Source of the DNA: Tateyamaria sp. | GTDB lineage: Bacteria; Pseudomonadota; Alphaproteobacteria; Rhodobacterales; Rhodobacteraceae | NCBI GenBank assembly: GCA_018668195.1 | Contig: JABITU010000183.1 | Coordinates: 1-8,793 of the forward strand | Direction: 5' to 3' | Length of the DNA stretch: 8,793 bases | Notes under the pieces: generated by a model | The model's database searches: none | Told to the model about the DNA's origin: nothing | What the model saw: the letters and a program-made list of their open reading frames with translations, nothing else | Shown: piece after piece, positions 6,354 through 8,793 of the stretch | Position numbering within the stretch: the first letter of the stretch is position 1 | Layout: the number at the start of each line of letters is the position of its first letter | Made by a program: the position numbers and the translations under genes

Positions 6354-6488
6354 ATGTTTAATGAAAATTGCGGCGCCAAAACACCCAGTATGACCAAAGA
6401 AAACGCACCCTTTGGCATCAAAAATTTCGTCACATATCAGGATGTAAAAGAATATTGGTCTGCAGAAAATAGGGCCGCTGGAAAATGA
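6354..6488 (+). CDS. Possible 44-residue small protein coupled to the permease
   Basis: ATG at 6354 opens a 44-codon frame, MFNENCGAKTPSMTKENAPF at the start and VKEYWSAENRAAGK at the end. AGGG lies 9 bases before the ATG and could serve as a ribosome-binding site. An internal ATG at 6390 would give 32 residues. The peptide is charged and soluble, with one Cys and no membrane segment. Its TGA overlaps the permease ATG at 6485 (ATGA), the classic arrangement for translational coupling. I do not recognise the sequence; it may be a leader peptide, a small protein, or a chance frame. The frame stays open upstream to a TTG at 6201, but that part is rich in Cys and Gln and looks noncoding. Confidence 0.35.
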   Translation: MFNENCGAKTPSMTKENAPFGIKNFVTYQDVKEYWSAENRAAGK

Positions 6489-7390
6489 TGCGCAAGAGCC
6501 GTCCAATGAAAATTTCTGGCAATCTTCATGGTGGGGTTATCATGGTGTTCGCAATGCTAGGTTTTGCGATCGAGGATGCCGTGATCAAACTGTTATCCGG
6601 GGCTCTGCCTGTCGGGCAGATCATTGGCATTGTTGGCTTGGGTGGCGGAGTTATTTTTGCAGGAATTTGCAGGGCACAGGGGCAGCAGCTATGGACCCGT
6701 GCGTTTCTTGCGCCTGCGATTGTATTGCGCAATCTTTCTGAGCTCATTGGCGCGGTCGGCTTTGTCACAGCGCTTTCACTGATACCCCTTTCGACGGCAT
6801 CGGCCATTCTACAAGCCGGGCCACTTTTAGTAACACTTGGCGCCGCGCTTTTTCTGGGCGAACCGGTAGGCTGGCGGCGCTGGGGTGCAATCCTAGTGGG
6901 GTTTGCGGGGGTCTTGCTAATTATCCGGCCCGGCACCGGAGACTTCAACTGGCTCGCACTTTATGCGGTGCTGGGCGTGATCGGGTTGGCGCTCCGTGAT
7001 TTAGCGACCCGACGGGTCAAAGCTGACGTCAGTTCCCTACAGCTGAGCATGCTCGCCTTTTTTTCAATGGTCCCCGCGGCTGCCATCCTGATGGTTGCAA
7101 GTGACACCGCCCCTGCCATGCCAACCCCTTGGGAGTGGGGCCTGCTTGGCGGGTCCGTGCTGATTGGTGCGCTGGCCTACTTTGGGATAACCGTCGCCAT
7201 GCGCATTGGTGAAATCAGCTTTGTCACGCCGTTCCGCTACAGCCGAATGATCTTTGCGCTTATGATCGGCATTGCTGTCTTTGACGAAAAACCAGACACT
7301 GCGACCCTCGTAGGGGCCGGAGTAATTATTCTGTCAGGCCTTTACACTCTCTGGCGCGAACAGATTGTTAAAAACGTGGCTGCGGCGTAA
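6485..7390 (+). CDS. EamA/DMT-superfamily permease (second copy)
   Basis: A second drug/metabolite-type inner-membrane permease, 301 residues, with about ten hydrophobic helices in two EamA repeats (roughly 14-147 and 160-292). The first repeat ends with the family block FLGEPVGWRRWGAILVGFAG followed by VLLIIRPG, and the second with GAGVIILSGLYTLWRE. The sequence differs clearly from the minus-strand permease (for example FAIEDAVIKLLSG near the start), so they are not recent duplicates. The substrate is unknown. The start is uncertain: ATG at 6485 overlaps the small ORF, ATG at 6488 has GGA at better spacing, and ATG at 6506 (MKISGNLHGG) has AGAG 7 bases before it and gives the N-terminus closest to typical relatives. 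The reported start is the longest of these. The gene ends 67 bases before enolase. Confidence 0.9.
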   Translation: MMRKSRPMKISGNLHGGVIMVFAMLGFAIEDAVIKLLSGALPVGQIIGIVGLGGGVIFAGICRAQGQQLWTRAFLAPAIVLRNLSELIGAVGFVTALSLIPLSTASAILQAGPLLVTLGAALFLGEPVGWRRWGAILVGFAGVLLIIRPGTGDFNWLALYAVLGVIGLALRDLATRRVKADVSSLQLSMLAFFSMVPAAAILMVASDTAPAMPTPWEWGLLGGSVLIGALAYFGITVAMRIGEISFVTPFRYSRMIFALMIGIAVFDEKPDTATLVGAGVIILSGLYTLWREQIVKNVAAA

Positions 7391-7417
7391 AGACCCTTGT
7401 TGTTAGCGCCATCATGA

Positions 7418-8732
<1,315 letters not shown>

Positions 8733-8793
8733 TTAACGTCTTTTCGTTCCGAATTGAAAAAAACAACCTCAAAGCTTGCGCGCACGAAAACAA

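Noticed and set aside
8741..8790. TTTTCGT / ACGAAAA inverted repeat after eno
   Set aside because: The arms are 36 bases apart and A/T-rich with no terminator-like U-tract; the enolase terminator is not clearly within the window.

Overview
The window reads as an ordinary chromosomal segment of an alphaproteobacterium, most likely Rhodobacterales (Roseobacter-like). This is inferred from the protein style: a Fur/Mur regulator without the CxxC pair, an RhlE-type helicase with an Arg/Gly/Pro-rich tail, and a DMT permease beginning MERKTQMD. Gene density is high and base composition is moderate. There are no transposases, rRNA or tRNA genes, CRISPR arrays or phage genes. Assignments rest on motifs read by eye; no database search was run.

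Left block (1-2824, + strand): the 3' part of a nucleoside hydrolase, missing only a few N-terminal residues at the window edge. It overlaps by 4 bases a GNAT acetyltransferase, which is followed after 33 bases by the protein adenylyltransferase SelO. The three probably form one transcription unit. A hairpin lies between the last two genes, next to the selO start codon.

Middle block (2825-5639, - strand): an EamA/DMT permease convergent with selO, then about 530 bases without a convincing gene (3851-4379), then a DEAD-box RNA helicase of the RhlE type. The gap contains a perfect 10-bp inverted repeat, a 12-bp palindrome and an unassigned 74-codon open frame.

Right block (5640-8793, + strand): fur, divergent from the helicase across 100 bases; about 190 bases of noncoding DNA with short repeats; a possible 44-codon small ORF whose stop overlaps the start of a second DMT permease; and enolase with a strong ribosome-binding site.

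The genes cover separate functions: nucleoside salvage, redox-linked protein AMPylation, metabolite export, RNA remodelling, metal-responsive regulation and glycolysis. I see no sign of a dedicated multi-gene system. The points worth a second look are small: structured intergenic DNA, possible translational coupling of short ORFs to both DMT permeases, and the apparently SD-less fur start.
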